Source: Wuchereria bancrofti (taxonomy: Eukaryota > Nematoda > Chromadorea > Rhabditida > Onchocercidae). Taken from it: a stretch of DNA of 64,000 bases. Location of the stretch: positions 10,777,591 to 10,841,590 of the forward strand of contig SSBO01000003.1 of NCBI GenBank assembly GCA_005281725.1, given 5' to 3'. Positions 1 to 15,400 of this stretch are shown piece by piece. The position numbers and the translations under genes were made by a program. Each line of letters opens with the position of its first letter. Within the stretch, counting starts at the first letter, position 1. The notes beneath the pieces are model-generated. The model ran no database searches, was not told where the DNA came from, and saw nothing but the letters and a program-made list of their open reading frames with translations.

Positions 1-3000
1 AGGTCGAAAGTATTAACAAAAAAAAAAAAAGCAAAATGATGCATCGAATAGATGAAAAAATGTTGCAAAATATTACAAACAGACAAATCGTAGCATAAAA
101 TAAGAGAAGCTATGAAATATTAAACATCATAGCTATTAAATAGTCAATTTTTGAGCTTATTCACAAACTGTTACTAGAGGATAAAATTCCTACTTAATCA
201 AACTACTCATTAATTTAAGGTTGTAGAATGAAAAAGAAAGATTGCATAATACATTTCATTTTAAAAATCGAGTAACAAGAAAAACAGTTCATTTCAGTTT
301 AAGAAATTCAAAAAAGCAAAAGAAAATTTTGAAAACGCGAGAAGCTCAAACTCATATAATCATAAGAGTAAGAACAAATTGAACATTTTCGAGAAAGAAA
401 AATTTCGGAAATCAGAGAAAAATAGCACAAACTCAAATTCATAAAATCATAAGGAAAGAAAAAGAAAAAACATTTTCTGCAGAAATCAATCCGACATTTC
501 CGGAAGGGGAAAAATCCAGAAATTTGAGAAAAATAACACACCTCAAATTCACATTAACCATCAAAAAAAGAAAAAAATTGAAGGAAAAATAAAATCCACC
601 GCCAATTTACAGCTATTCAGTTAGACGGTGGTCAACTAATGAAAATGCAAGAAGCGACAAAGAAAGAAAGGAAAAATTAATAAAGTGCTACCAATTATTA
701 TTCATCTCCACAATTTTTCTTTTTTTTTGATTTTTGGAATAAGAAAATGTTTGATACTTTGATCAGATCGGACCGGATCCGGAACACAGTCAGAACTTTG
801 CTCGGAATCATTACAATAATTCCTGTACAGGAAAATTTTTAGCATCGAAAAATGTGTGACACTTTGATATAAGCGAATCCGATATTTGCATCTCTACAAT
901 AGTATAACTGAATATTTTGTGTGACAAAATTGCTTCCTGTTTATAATGAAATATTTAAAACTAATTTTTTACATTGTTCTTTCTTTTCTGAATATTAAAT
1001 TGTAATAATTAAATAATTAGTTAATCATTGAATGTTAAATTCAGATTAAAATTAAGGAAATTAATTGTAAAAAAGTAAGCGTAAAAAAATAGCAACGAAT
1101 AATATTAGCAAAAAAAAAAATGTTTGAACTGCTGAAGAGAAAAAAAAAGTTAAACATTGAAACAGATAGAAAGCTAAAAAGAAGTAACCGAAAAAAAAAG
1201 AAAGAAAAATGATACAAATTGAAAAGATTCATTTGTAACATTTTATTTCTCTTTTTTTCTTTTTTCAAAAAATAAAATTTAAAAATGCTCTTTTTTAAAT
1301 TTATCTTTCTATTGAATTTTATTAAATTATTTGGAAACTTTTCGAGCACTTCATCAATTGCTTCATCAATGAATAAAATCAATTGCTCTGAAAAAAAATT
1401 TCATTTTGGTATAATTTGACTAAATTAAATGGCATTATAAAAATTGTATAATGAAATGATAATAAAACTGATTATGCTAAAAATTTTTTGAAAAATTTGT
1501 AAACAAACGAGAAACAGAAAACGAAAATGAAAAAAACTCAAATTGAAGTTTTGAAAAATATGATGATGAATTAATGCAATTGTTTTACTTCGAAAAAAAA
1601 ATTTCATACCGAATTGGAGATAGATAAATAAATGAAACAACAATTGAATTTAATTGAAATTCATTTCATTTATTCAACCTAACAAATAAATAAATATATA
1701 TAACAAAGAAGTTCATACATTAACTTACACTATGATATTGCAGTAATAAGTGAGAACAGAAATTGTTACTATTAAATATAGCAATAATAAAGCAATAAAG
1801 TTACCTCCACTTATGAATTAAATTCATATAAAATTTATTATATGAAATAAATATCAAATGTTTTAAATTTTCAGAAATGAAAATTTGCACATATTTCCAT
1901 TTATGACATACAGAAATAAATGAAATTAAATGTTTTTTAAGTAGAAGTGCAGCAATTAAAAAAATTCAAAATTCATTTGCTTGCCATTTCTTTAATGAAA
2001 TTTGAAAAAATTGTGAAGATGAGAATGGAAATATTAGTGGAACATTTTTTTCCAAATGGATCTTTTCATTACACTGTACTTTGAAGTATTTAAAGTACTT
2101 TAAAATTTTTTAAGTTGCCATTCCTTTGATGAAACAGACGAGCTGCTTTAAAATTTTAGAGTGAAAAGGAAACTTTTTTTTGAAATAAAAATGATTAAAA
2201 GTGACATAAAATTAAATTATAGCAAAATTGTAAAATTTTGAAAATTTTTGAGTAGAATTATGATGTGTATTTGTGCACACATGTGAATAAACCTGTCTAA
2301 ACTAACGATTTTGAAATGGTATGAACAGAGATATTGAGCAATTAATTATATTTTTTTGTTTTGAATTAACAAAATGCAATTAGCTATTTAATAATGGCTA
2401 GAAATGAAATCTTTCTACTAGTTGCAATGTGATAAATAAAATCAAAAAGTGGAATTTGGAAATTTTTTTTCATTTGAATTTTCGTCTTAAATTGATCAGC
2501 TGATAAAAACAAGTTATTAATAATTGTTGAAGTACCAAGGGAACAAAAAAGAAAAGAAAAAACTATGATAAAAGTAAAAAATAATGGAAAATTTGAAATC
2601 AATTTATAAAATTTGTTAATTGATTGCTTCATTATTTAATCGAAAAGACAAAAAGAGAAAAAGCACATGATAAAGACTTAAATAATTACCAAATGAGCAA
2701 AATATTCGTCTAATAAAAATTAAAAATTTTTATTAAAAATTTGGGAAATTAAAAAATGGAAATAACTAAAGAAATAATTCAGATATAATTAGCAATTAAA
2801 GTACTCTTATAAATAAAAAATTGCAATTAATTAAATTTATTTTAAGTTCAATAATATCATTTTGCTGCTCCATCCATTTTAAATCTCTTTTTTTGCATAC
2901 GTTTTTTTTTTTTGCTTTTTAAACAACCAGTTTTCTTCACTTCTTATTTTCGTCCTTTTAAAAGTTTGTTAAATGATAATTTAGGCTTTTCTTGCGCACT

Positions 3001-3400
3001 ATTGCTATCAATTTTGACATTTCTTCAATTCTTTATAATTTGAGTGTCTTACAAATATGAAAAATTAAGACTTTATCATTGTTCATAATTCATCAAATTG
3101 TTTCATGCGAAAAAAAAAAATCTTTTATAATTTATAGTACATAACGTATATGATAATCAAATATTGATTATATTATTCAAATACAAAACTGAAATTGTAA
3201 AATTAGAAGTGTTTATTGATCAGTGTTTTAATTTAAATTGTTATATAATTTTTTTTCTTTTTAGTTCTGTTTAAATGAAAAAAGATGAAAATGAAAACAT
3301 TCAAACTATGAAATAATCAAAAAGAAAAAAAAGAAAAAGAAAAAAAACTAAAAATATTTGAAGGTAAAAAAAATTGATATAAATTAAATTTTAGATTTAA
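1..3400. other. AT-rich region, no gene seen
   Basis: Very AT-rich DNA with many A and T runs. The open frames on the minus strand here are rich in Phe, Leu, Lys and Ile, as expected from translated low-complexity AT sequence, and show no domain, no consistent splice structure and no relation to one another. Two small palindromes stand out near 770-830 (CCGGATCCGG and CCTGTACAGG), both in a short, less AT-rich patch. The final 100 bases should hold the promoter and 5' leader of the PTR gene that starts at 3403. Confidence 0.6.
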
Positions 3401-3402
3401 TA

Positions 3403-6400
3403 ATGGGAAATATAGCAAATATATCGTCACAATTTGGTTATTTCATTGGTACATACCCATTGCAAACAATTGGTGTAGTATTATTACTTTGCTTTTCAAT
3501 TCTTGTCTCATTCATATTTCATCCACCAATTATCGAAACGGATATACGACACGGATTTGTACACCGGAATAGTCGTTCAGTTCTAGAATTTCAGGTTGAG
3601 AAAAAATTCAAACAAATTATTAAACAAATATTCAAATGTATAAAAAAAAATTCAAGTAAATTATTTAATTTTATTATTGTTCGCTTCTTTTTCAAAACTA
3701 TCGTTTGAAGCTTTTGTAAAAAACCAATGGTATTAATCCGAAAGAAAAAAAAAAGCAGAAATTTAAATATAATCAGATAGTTGGGGAGGAAATTTTTCTT
3801 ACCGGTTATTAAAGAATTCCAATTTTCTGAGCTAAAATGATAACAATAATAATAAGTAATAAAAGTTAACAGCGATGAACTTCGTTTTTTTTTTTTTTTC
3901 TTTTTGAATAAATTAAATTGGGCTTTTATTGAAAAAAAAAAAATGTTTCAAATATTTAACACTCATATTCATAATTAAATGCAAGTATTGAATATCGCTA
4001 AAACTTTTTCTGCAAAAATATTAAATTAGCCAGACGAATATTACAGTTTTGATGTTGCCAGGAAAGCATTTGAATGAATGAAAATTTTTAAATAATTTTT
4101 TTTAAAAAAAAAGAAGGAAGAAGAATTTTTAAATAGTGGAATAGTTGGATAATTTAAGATTTTTATGGCTATTCTACCATTTTCATTGGTTGTTTTATAG
4201 CGTTTCGCAGAATTTTATAATTCTTCATGGACGGATATTGAAATGATGGTTGTAATGATACAACCAAAATATCCAAATGATAAGGTTCTCCAAATTACGC
4301 CTCAATTATGTGATCAGGTAAGTGTAATTTATTCTTGGGTAAGTTTCATTCAATAAATTATATTTTCTCTATTAATTCATTTTAGTTTCAAATTTTGTTA
4401 CTTTTCAAAAACAAAAGAAAAAATATTTTAGAAAAGCCATATTATGCTATCAAATTAATTAAGCACACTAGAATACTTTTTCAACTTTCTCTAATTATTG
4501 CTTTATTTAATTACTTTAAATAAAGTAATAGACTTGTTTTACTGAAATGAATATTTAAATTTCTGTGATAATAACTTGACTTACTATAACAATTGATTGA
4601 TTTCTTATAATAATTGATGATAGCTGCAAACTTCGAAATCAACAATTTGATGAATTCATGTGAGTAAATTGAAGGTGTTGAAAATGAGAAATGTAAGAGT
4701 TGAATTTTAAATGAGATGAAAGAAAAAAATTTCATTAATTTTCAATATTAAAAAATTTAGTTAAAAAACATTGTAGCAATATGTTCTTCTTCCTTTTTTT
4801 AACCCATTCTGTTCTGTGATAAAATATGCGTTTTAGATGATAACAATTGTATTAATTTCCTAGATAGAAATATTTTTAATTACAATAATTCTTTAAAGAG
4901 AAATTTTCAATTAAAATTTATTCCACTCGTTAATTACAAGACTAAAGTTAAACTTAAACTTGCCAATTTCATAGGCACAGTAAGTTATAATTTTATTATT
5001 TAGTAATACACAGCAATGATTTGATCAAAAACAGATATTTCTTCCTTCCACACCTATTCCTCTATTAAAATGCCACATGCTATCATTACATACTATTAAT
5101 TTCATCAATTTAATCCAGTTTTTTCTTCAACCATGTCGAATTTTTAATTTAATTTTTTCGTTTTTTTTTGATAATATTTATCTTATCATTTCATTTGCCT
5201 AATATTTGGATTTTCTCATTTATCCTCGCAAAATCTTGTTTTGTTTTCAATTATTTATCACTCTGTTTGAGATTTTGCTATTTTATTAGCGGCCAATTCT
5301 ATTATTTAAATGATTTTGCTTTGTCTTAAATTTTTATTCATTATTGTTGATAAGTTTAACTTTATTGATAGATAATTTAAAAAATTCTTTTGTTTTCCTT
5401 TTAATTCGTTTACAAAAACAAAGAAAAAAAGGAAAAAGAAGACGAAAGTTTAAAATTTCTAACACAAAGCTTTCAAATTTTTTAGATAAAACAACTTGAA
5501 TTACACATCCAATCATTCGAAGTTCCAAATAGTGTGAAACCAATTAAATATAATGAATTTCATATACCTGGCGGTAATGTTAATTACTTCTTCGATGCTT
5601 TTAAGGTATGCATTTAAAGTATTTTTTGTCAACTGCCATGCTTTTCTAATTAGAATCATGGCGATTAGAAATGATAGATTGAATTAATTAAGTCATTGAT
5701 ATTTAGCCAAATTAATTTTTTTTCTGAATATGAAAAACTAACTTAGTTTTTTTAAATAACATTCATCTCATCGTTTTGTTTGAGATTTAGATTTTCTTCA
5801 CTTATCCTCGTACAATTTTGTTTTATTTTTTCTTTATTTTTTACTTTTATTTATTTTTTTGGGGAGGAGTGATTTTACTATTTTATTACCTATTACATTG
5901 GAATGAATTTATTTTGTTTGTTTTGAATTTCATTTTTTACTTTCAGGATTTATGTAATAAGATTGATTTAATTAAACATGAAATTAAATTTTAACCATTC
6001 AGTTTGATTCATCAATTTTTATTTCTATAATTAGCTAAGAAAAATAGTCCATATATTAATTTAGGTCAATATCAAGTTTAATTTCAACAATTTAGTTTCA
6101 GTTTTTGATTGATCATTTAAAATTTCTGCTTTATGTTATTAATTAGTTACATCAACAATTGCTATTACCTACTAATCAGATGCATAAATAAGTCAAAAAA
6201 TAATTTTATACGTAATGTTTAATCAAATTTCTTTTTTTTTTAATAATTAAGCAAAGATATAGTCAAACTGCAATAGAATAACGAAGAAAATGTGGGACTC
6301 CAGTATGTTAATTAAGAAATTCTATTAATTAAACGACTAAAGATTGAAATGTTATCATTGCAGTTCGGTTATGACCTTATAACTCGTAATAATAAAACAG

Positions 6401-9400
6401 ATGGATCAGTTATGTTGACATATCCGCAGGGGTCAATCTTTGGTCACCATGTCTCTTTGGCGTCACATTTTTTTGGGGTTAAACTTATTGAGAATTACAC
6501 AGAAAAGGTTATATCACTTTGCTATTAAAAAAGTAAGAAAAAAAGTGAAACAAAAGACACAAAAAAAAAAAAAAGGAACAGAAATAAAGATGACAAGATT
6601 ATATTTCAAACTAAAAAATATATACATCTGAATTGTAAAAATTCTGAATTTTCATTTTGTTTATCTTTTTCTTTTTGGGGGGAATATGATTAAAAATTTA
6701 ATTATAATAAAATACTTTTTGAGCTGCATTTTTGGTCAATATTTTCACATTTTATTCTTATTAATATTATAAAAACTTTAGTAAATGAATATGTAAATCT
6801 TTTATACAATTTTTAGGAAATTTAATATTTAAATTATTTTAGGGTTTACCAACAGCAATGGAATCAGCTGCGACAATTTCATTATTTTTTATGGTAAAAG
6901 CTCATGGAATTTTACAAAAATATCGTTTACGCCAGTGGCAACTTGCATTGAATGAATTAAGCGAAACCGGAAATTATTCCGATTTATTTGTTTTTTATAT
7001 TTATGGCGATCAGGTAAGCAGCAGCATACCTTAACGTACTTAAATAAGTCGCTGACTTCACCAAAAATTTATTCCAATAGTAAATTAGTCGTAGAGCAAG
7101 TTTTGATTTCAAGTTGAAAGTTTACATAAATATTGAAGTGAATGGTTGAAGAATAAATATTAAAGTGTTACAGATTAGATTGCTTTATTAACAGACTATG
7201 TCTCTACTAAACTTCATATTATTATTATTATTATTACTGTCATTATCATTAATATTGCTATTATTATTACTTTTTATTATTATTATTACTATTATTAGTA
7301 TTAGTGTTATTAAATGATTTTTATAAATTAAAAATATTTCATCCCAAAACTTTATTTTTTATATTTTATTATTATGCAATTATATTTGTCTGTATATGTC
7401 TGTCATAATTGTTTACACTTTTCTTCTTTACAATGGAAAAATAAAGAAGGAAAGAAAAAATAAAATTTAGCTGAAAGTGAAGTAAATTTTAAAATATGCT
7501 AATTATAAAAGCATAATTTTGAAATATTGTCAGTAACGTTAATAATACAAAGAATTAATAGATTAACAAAAAAAGAGAGATCTAATTATACATAAATAAA
7601 CATAAATAAAGCAAAGTTTTTATTTAATTCAAAATATTTGGATTGCGAAGTAATTATTTAAAATCAATAATTTTGATTAGCCAAAAATAATTCGCACTTA
7701 TTCAAGCATTTCATTAACTCTTCAGTTATTAACTGTTCTTGTTACTCAGATTGCAAATGCTGAAATGGAAAGAGGAAATTTAAAATCACTGAAATTATTT
7801 GTAATTGGTGCATTTATAATGATTGTTTATATCGCATCTATTTTACGCACGTTTTCAATTAAAAGTAAGGTAAGAAAAAGCAATGTGTCATCAGTGTTTG
7901 TCATACTAATAAACTAGTTCCAACAAAAAAATTGTCATTATTAGATTAATTTGATCTTGTTAATTACTATATTAGCTTGGAAAAAAAAATTTTCAAAAAG
8001 AAGAAAAAAGTGCCAATGAGTTTTAAGTTAGACATATGTTCAATCTATATGAATGAATTTAAAATTCGAACAAATTTTCCGATTCGAAAGCTGAAAATAA
8101 AGAATTTTATTTAATTTACGTAAAGCAAGCTGTAATTTTTTCTTTGCTTCTTATATAAATTTATTCTTTTTTTGCGTTAAAAAAACTAAATAAATTAGAT
8201 AGTGAAAGAAAAGAGAAGTTTTTTTGTCAATTTATGATTAAATTTTTCAAAAAGAAAAGAAAATGATAAGAATTTATCTCGTTTGAGTTAAACTTTTCAT
8301 GCAGAATGGATTTTTTTCTTTTTACAAAATTAATCAAACAGGAGTTTTTTGTTTTAATTGATAATTCATTATTCAATAAAATCAACAAATTTTTCAAAAA
8401 AAAGAAATAGCGAAATAAAATCATGCAGTAACATATTTTGGAATAAATTTGAATTAAGGAAAATGAGAAATTAAAAAATCATTCATTTTCAATGGAAAAA
8501 ATAAGCAAACAGAATTTTAGAAAAAAATTAATTGAAAAAATAAACAAGTGCCAGCAATATTTGGAAACATACAAATGAAATGAAACTTTTATTTAATAAA
8601 AAGAAAAGAAAAAAATCGCTGAATATTAATTATATGTTAAATAAGCAAGCAAAAGTGTATTTTGAATGCAGCAACACACTTAGATGAGTGACGGCGGTAA
8701 TCCTTTAGCTAAATGCTATTTCTGATTCTTTTTAATTTAATATTTTCAATTATAATTCAACATTTAAACGATCAACAAGAAATGTTGCGAGCAATGTTTT
8801 CCTCTTTTTTTCATAGTATTAATTAATAAATAAGAAATGAATTTAATACCGGTCAAATATTTATCTAAACATACGAATTTTATTGAACAAAATTTTAAAA
8901 AAACGAAAAAAATGTTCGCCATATGCATATAATCTTGAAATTTTCGTATATTTTTAAACATTTTACAAAACTTTACACTTCGTGGAATTTTTCAAAAAAT
9001 TGATTTTCAGATTTTCAAGTTTTATTCAAAAATTTCTAGATTTTGCTTACATTAGCATCAATTTTATCACCTCTATTAGCAACAATCGTTTCCTTCGCAT
9101 TAACACAATGGTTTAAAATTTCAATCACATCAATTACTGGCTTTATACCACTGTTAATGATTGGAATTGGTAATGCATTACATAATTCTTAGTAAATTTT
9201 CATTAATTGCTGTGGAAATACGATAAAAGTAATAAAAATAGTACTAGAAAATTTTATTTTAGTTAATGAAATTTTCAAATTGTTGCATTTTTTAATATTT
9301 AAAATAAACAGAAAAGAAAAAGGATTTTGATTTACATTTATTTTACTATTAGTTCATAGCAATATATCATAACAAAAGATTTTCTCAGTTTTTATAAAAA

Positions 9401-12400
9401 TATCAATATTTCATTGCTTTCATCCTTGTTCATTAAGTGCACCTAACACAGGTAAACAGTTATGATCATTTAGAAATGCATCAAAAATATAGCGATAATC
9501 ATTTTAGTGTATCGAAATTTAAGACAAATTAAAATTATTAATGGATTAGCTTTTTCACAAATTAGTTAATCAGTTAGAATAAAAAAAAGAACAATTAAAT
9601 AACTTATTAGTGATTGTTTAATTTTTGCATAGATAATGTTTAAGCTATTATTTAGCGATGCAACGTAATTTGATATATTTTAATTTCAGGTGTTGACGAT
9701 GCATTTCTTTTAATTCATGCCTGGCAAAATTGCTCCTCAATTTCGGACAAACGAAATCGTATGGCAAATGTGATCACTGCAGCTGGGCCAAGTATAAGCA
9801 TTACAACAATTACTAATATTCTTGCATTTGCTGTTGGTGCAATTACTGCATCACCTACGGTTATTTTTAATTACAAAATGACAATAATAAAAATAATAAC
9901 AATAATAATAGTAATAATGATAATAATAAATCTTTTGTAAACATTTAAGAATAATACTTGGTAGACAAATAAGATTAGACCAATTCTTAGTAAGCGAAGA
10001 TTTCTGGATATATCTGTTCATATTCTGCAAAGCGTTGGTGACTGAAAAGACCACTCACTGTCACACGGTTGCTAATACTTTATCCTTTTGTCAGGTTTTA
10101 AAAGACGGTGTGGTAGGGATGTCGTCTGTCTTTCTCCCGATCTGAGGTCAAAATGGAGTGCTCGACGTGTCCAAGGTGAGAGGTCATTTCAGAGAATCAT
10201 CGCACTCTTTTTTGGCATCTATTGTAGTAGCCAGTGGCTGATAAAGTCCTAAGGAAACAATAATTTTGCATCCTGAAGACGTGACACTTGACTTACCCAG
10301 CAGCAACTGTGTGCTAAATAACATAGACTTCTACCTATTCGGGGACAATAATATTGGTCATATGGCCAAAGTAATGGATATTTTGGGTGACGTGGAGAAG
10401 GTTGACAGAAGCGTTCAAGGAGTTACAGGTAAGACAGTATGATTAGAGGAGTGGACAGTATACACAGCTCTGTAGACACTAATCCTGGTGTTTCCGTACA
10501 GGTGTCACTGTCCCACACTTTTTCTGGTGGAATTTCTAGAATGTTTTGGTTGCTTTTTCTAGTTTATTGTCAATCTCTGTCGATTTTGGCGATTGAGAGA
10601 ATGGTACTTCCCAGATATGAAAACTGCTGCTGGGTTGATTTAAGCTTAAGATAAGTCTATGAGAATGACGATAATCTACCCGTGGTAGTGGTTGGTACAA
10701 AACTTTTATCTTCATTAAAGTGACCTCCAGTCCGAAAATGTCTGTAGCTTCTGAGAGTAACGTGTGTGACACTGTTTACAAAAGTTGGTTTGCGGGTAAC
10801 GTGGGTGAAACTGTCTGCAAAAGTTGCTCTCGTAGGAAATGGGCAGAATTTCAGATGTGCTTTCAATTATTGGAGATTGAACGGGTTCCCGTCAATACGA
10901 GTACAAATACCGTTTCTTCAGATGTTTCACGCCGCTGATTATCAAAAAAGCTGAAAGAGTGGATTGTCATATCCATTCAACGGAACTAGTATGCTTACTT
11001 AAGGAACTTAGGGCAGCGTCCTACAATCGTTGAAACTCACGTAAAATCTTTCGTTCTGTGTGTACACTTCACCTCCAATTATCTGAGGACAAATGTCATC
11101 TGTAATGCTTCTGTTATTTGCAAAAAACACATTGGCTCTACAAAGCGGACGCTAGTCTGTTTAGAAGTATTCTCATGAAATTTTAGGCAGCACAAAGTAA
11201 TACTTTAATATTTTGAGTAAGCGGTTCTGCTTTTCTGCTACACAGATTGATGATGACATGACCGTGTCCCGGAAATCCGGTAATTCCGCTCATTGCTGAG
11301 TAATATTCCGAATTGCTAAGCCTTTACCTGAGCGATGGACACTGAAGAGGAATTGAAAGTTTGACACGGAGCTCAAGATTAGACAAATTTAAATAAATAC
11401 TAACTGATGCATTATTAAACATACAATATTGAAACATATTATAATATAATGTTAAGAGTAATGAAACTTACTTTTATGTATTTTTATTTTTAATGCAAAA
11501 CAAATATATTCAAAAAAATTATAAATTAGCTTTGCTAAAAAAAACTTTTGAAATTACACATTTTTGTTAGAAGTAATGATTCGTTTAATTAAGATTTCAT
11601 TTTAAATGAATTTAAATTAGCAATTCATTTTGATTAAATTAGCAGTTAAAATTAGCAATTCAAATTTTAGATGAGTTCATTTTGCTCATGTATGTTAATA
11701 GCAATTGCGTTAGATTATGTCCTTGAATTGACCATTTTTGCTCCAGTACTTGCTCTTACGACAAATTTTGAGCGCGATGATCATCCTGAAAAACGACAAT
11801 CATTTTGGTTCGTTCATTTCATTTCTATTTCTTAAATTATTTTCATTTAAAAATATAGTAGAATAATTTAAGAATAATGCGAAAATAAAATTTTTTCTTT
11901 GCCTTTATCACAAAAGTTTTGACAACTGTTAAAGTTCAAAAGTATCAACCGATTCAATGGGAATTTAAAAAAAAATAAAATATGTAACATTAATAATGGT
12001 TTCTTTCTTTCAATACTGTTCCCACAAAATAGAAGTTATACTATTAGCTTTTTCCTTTTTCTCTTTCTGCAAAAACAATAATTAAGAATAGAATTAGGAA
12101 AATATTCAAAACTTAAAAGTTTTCAGTTTTCAATTTTAATTTTTCAGTTTCACAAAAAATGTCTAATTTCTCGTTTTTCTTTCTTTTTTAAAATATAAAA
12201 GTTGAGGCAACTTGTACGAACAATTAAAACTAAACTATTTCAGCTATTCGTCACGGCGTTGGATTTTACTTTCTCGATTTGTTATTTCTAAAGTTGGTCT
12301 AATGATTATTGCTGCTGTGCAAATAATTTTGTACATTATTGCTACTGTAGGTATAATGCAGATGAAAGCAAACTTTGACCCCAGCAGAACATTCTCATCT

Positions 12401-15400
12401 GATTCAAAATTGATTACATGTGTAGAAATTATTAATTCCATTTATCATGAGGTAAAAAATAAAAATAATTTTGCTGAATTTTTATGCAAAAAAACTAAAC
12501 TAGTCTTAATAAGATGTTTTTTATTCAATTCAAAGTAATACTTAAATATCACCAAATTTTTTGAAGTAGTTAATTAGAAGCAACATCATTCCAGCAAAGT
12601 TTCAAATCATTAATAATTATAATAATAATAGTAATATTAACGTTAATAATAATAATAACAGTAATGGTAATAAATTATATGCAAAAATGAAGCAAAAAAA
12701 GATTTAAGGGAAAAACTTATTTGTAAAAGAAATAAAATTTCAAAATGAATTCGCTGCAAATGTTTACAGTACGTTCCGGCAGTTTTTATCGTCAACAACC
12801 CACCTGATATCAGCAACATTACACAATATGATGAGTTCATGGAGTTAGTTGGCAAACTGGAAGAACTTCCCTCGTCATACGGAGCAGAGAGGACATTGCT
12901 GTGGCTTCGAGACTATGTCAAAGTAAAATTTTCCATTTCTTTTTTTTTTCTTTTGAAAAAAATCTTCAATACTAGTAATGAATTATTGAAATATTTCAAA
13001 CTAATTGTTGTTATTGCTCGAATAACAGTGTTGAAATTGGCTGTTTTTTTTTTTCAATAAGAGCTTAAAAGAGGAGAAATTAATTACTATCATTTAATAA
13101 TATTTTCTTTCCTATTTGCACCTACTCATCCTTATTTTGCTAGTATTAATACACTCAATTTAATTATTAATAATAACAGAAAAAAAAAAACAGCGGAAAA
13201 CTAGGCAAGCAATCATTTATTCAATTGAACGAGTTGAATGAATTGTGTAAAATAATTTTTTAATCCTTTATGAACTGTAGGACAAAATCGAAATAGTACC
13301 AAATATACACATGATGACATCAGTTATGATGTAGATTTTGCAAAATTTTAACATATTAACTGAAAAATTCAAATGGATGACTTAAAATATTTTTAATTTA
13401 AATTTCGATTTTTTTTTCAGTATCTTGAGAAAAAAAGGAAAAGATCTGGCTCTCATAATATTAGTTTTACCTATCAATATGTACCCGAGTTTCTCACTAG
13501 CAAATTTTTGGCTGATAAGAATGTTTTGCATTATCATATCATTGATAGGCATGTTCTTTCTTACCTATCCTTATTATTTCCTTGTTGCAGTTATTAATTT
13601 AATGTTGGCCAAGGCAAAAAGAATAGCCAATAGCTAATATAGCAGCAGCCTTTGTTGTGAAATTATTTCGCTTCTCAAAGTTAAAACATTCGTCGAATTT
13701 TGCACCGATATAATTCCATTAGTGAAAAAGTTTAGTTAACCTTTTTGATCGCATTATGATGTTGGCATCACACGGAACCGATTGAACTTTTTACAACAAT
13801 ATGACGACGGGTGGGAAGTGGTTGACTGTCACCCTGGTACTGGGCAATGTCACAGCAAACTATCATGTTTTGGTATAAACTGAGATATTAGCATTAATTT
13901 GCGATAAATCTTTTGATTCGATATCAAAAAAGTAAAACAGCATTTGATGAAATTGAAGAATCATTTCTATGCATTTTCAATTTAAGGCATTCAGTTATCG
14001 TTGATAGCTTTTTATTCATAATGGTTTCATGCGGGAAAGGTGGATGGACACGACGAGCTCATTTCGTCGGTGTGTGGTATAAAATTTAAACACTTTAATT
14101 AAGTTAAAAAAAAAATCAAAATAAAGCGAAAATTATGAAAGCTAATCTAATTGGATATACTGAATCAGATAATATTAATGATTTTCTGTGTAATATTCAA
14201 ATATGGCAATTTCTTCCAGTTCTTAATAATAATGCATAAATACCTACCAGATGGATTCGGTTATTTTTATCCTAAAATAGAACATATTTTGATAAATTCG
14301 AATAAATTTGAAACATTAAATTATAAAATTGACTATGTGAAAATCTAACCAAATTATTTGACTAAAATTATCGATGTAAGGATTAAGGATTAATATGCAT
14401 GCAAACTACTGAATATATTTTTTTTTAAATAATTATTTTTAATAGATAAAATTCAAATGATAGCACTGTGTTTTCGTAATTTCCATCTAATTAACAATTT
14501 GATAAAAATATATACGCTATTTCGGATACATTTAAAATGATTCTTAAACTGAGATATTTTAGAACCAATTCGATCAATTTTGGATGAATATCCGCAATAT
14601 AATGTAACTTTGTTTGATTATGATGGAACAATTTTTGATCTGATATCAAATGTTAAGGTATAATTAAATTCATTTCGGAAGTGGTTACAATTTTTGGAAA
14701 TTTTTAGATCTAAAATTTTATTTGCTAAATTAATCAATAATAATAGTTGAAATAATTTTTGATCATATTTTTGCAGAGATCAAGCATGACTTGCAAAAAG
14801 TAATTATTGATTATAGTGGAAATCATTTTCTCGGAAAATTTTCTTAAAAGAAGAAAAAATAAAAGAATTAGCATTTTTTGGATGATAATATATCAGCATA
14901 CAAACAAACACTTATTGTTTCGATAATTTTAACTTTTCTCTATTGATAGCGCAATCAAAAATAAAATTTCAATTAATAAATCAAATTTAACTAAACAAAA
15001 CTTGATAGCATGAACTGATGAAAGCAGTAATAATTACAATGGCATGCATTATGTTCATATGCTTTATATTTATAACAAAATTACCTCCGACAGTTGTCGC
15101 ATCATTGACCATTTTCTCAATATTTTACTGTTAGTTCACTTTGTTATGGTTTTGGTTTTACTGTTTATTTGTATGTTATGTAATTAATTATGCAAATATT
15201 ATTCACATTGATAACAAATATTTATGGTGAAAATATGGTGACACATAGATGGGACGATTTCGAGAGATATAGTATTGTGTAAAATGTGCAAATTTTGTTG
15301 AAATGAAGAGATTCCTCCGCTTATTTTTGAGAATGATTTAATTTTAATCAACATTGCAGTTCGTTTCACTGATATATTTATTATATGAAAATGCTAGAAT

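Noticed and set aside
308..2632. Series of minus-strand open frames rich in Phe, Leu, Ser and Ile
   Set aside because: Typical of translated A/T-rich DNA; no splice chain, domain or balanced codon use.
7670..7749. Possible extra exon before the PTR exon at 7750, because of acceptors near 7680 and 7725
   Set aside because: Joining the exons ending 7013 and starting 7750 gives YGDQIANAEMERG, which matches the family without an insert.
9011..9039. Upstream acceptor for the PTR exon at 9040
   Set aside because: Using the acceptor ending at 9010 runs into a stop within 15 codons; the TTTCTAG acceptor ending at 9039 keeps the frame.
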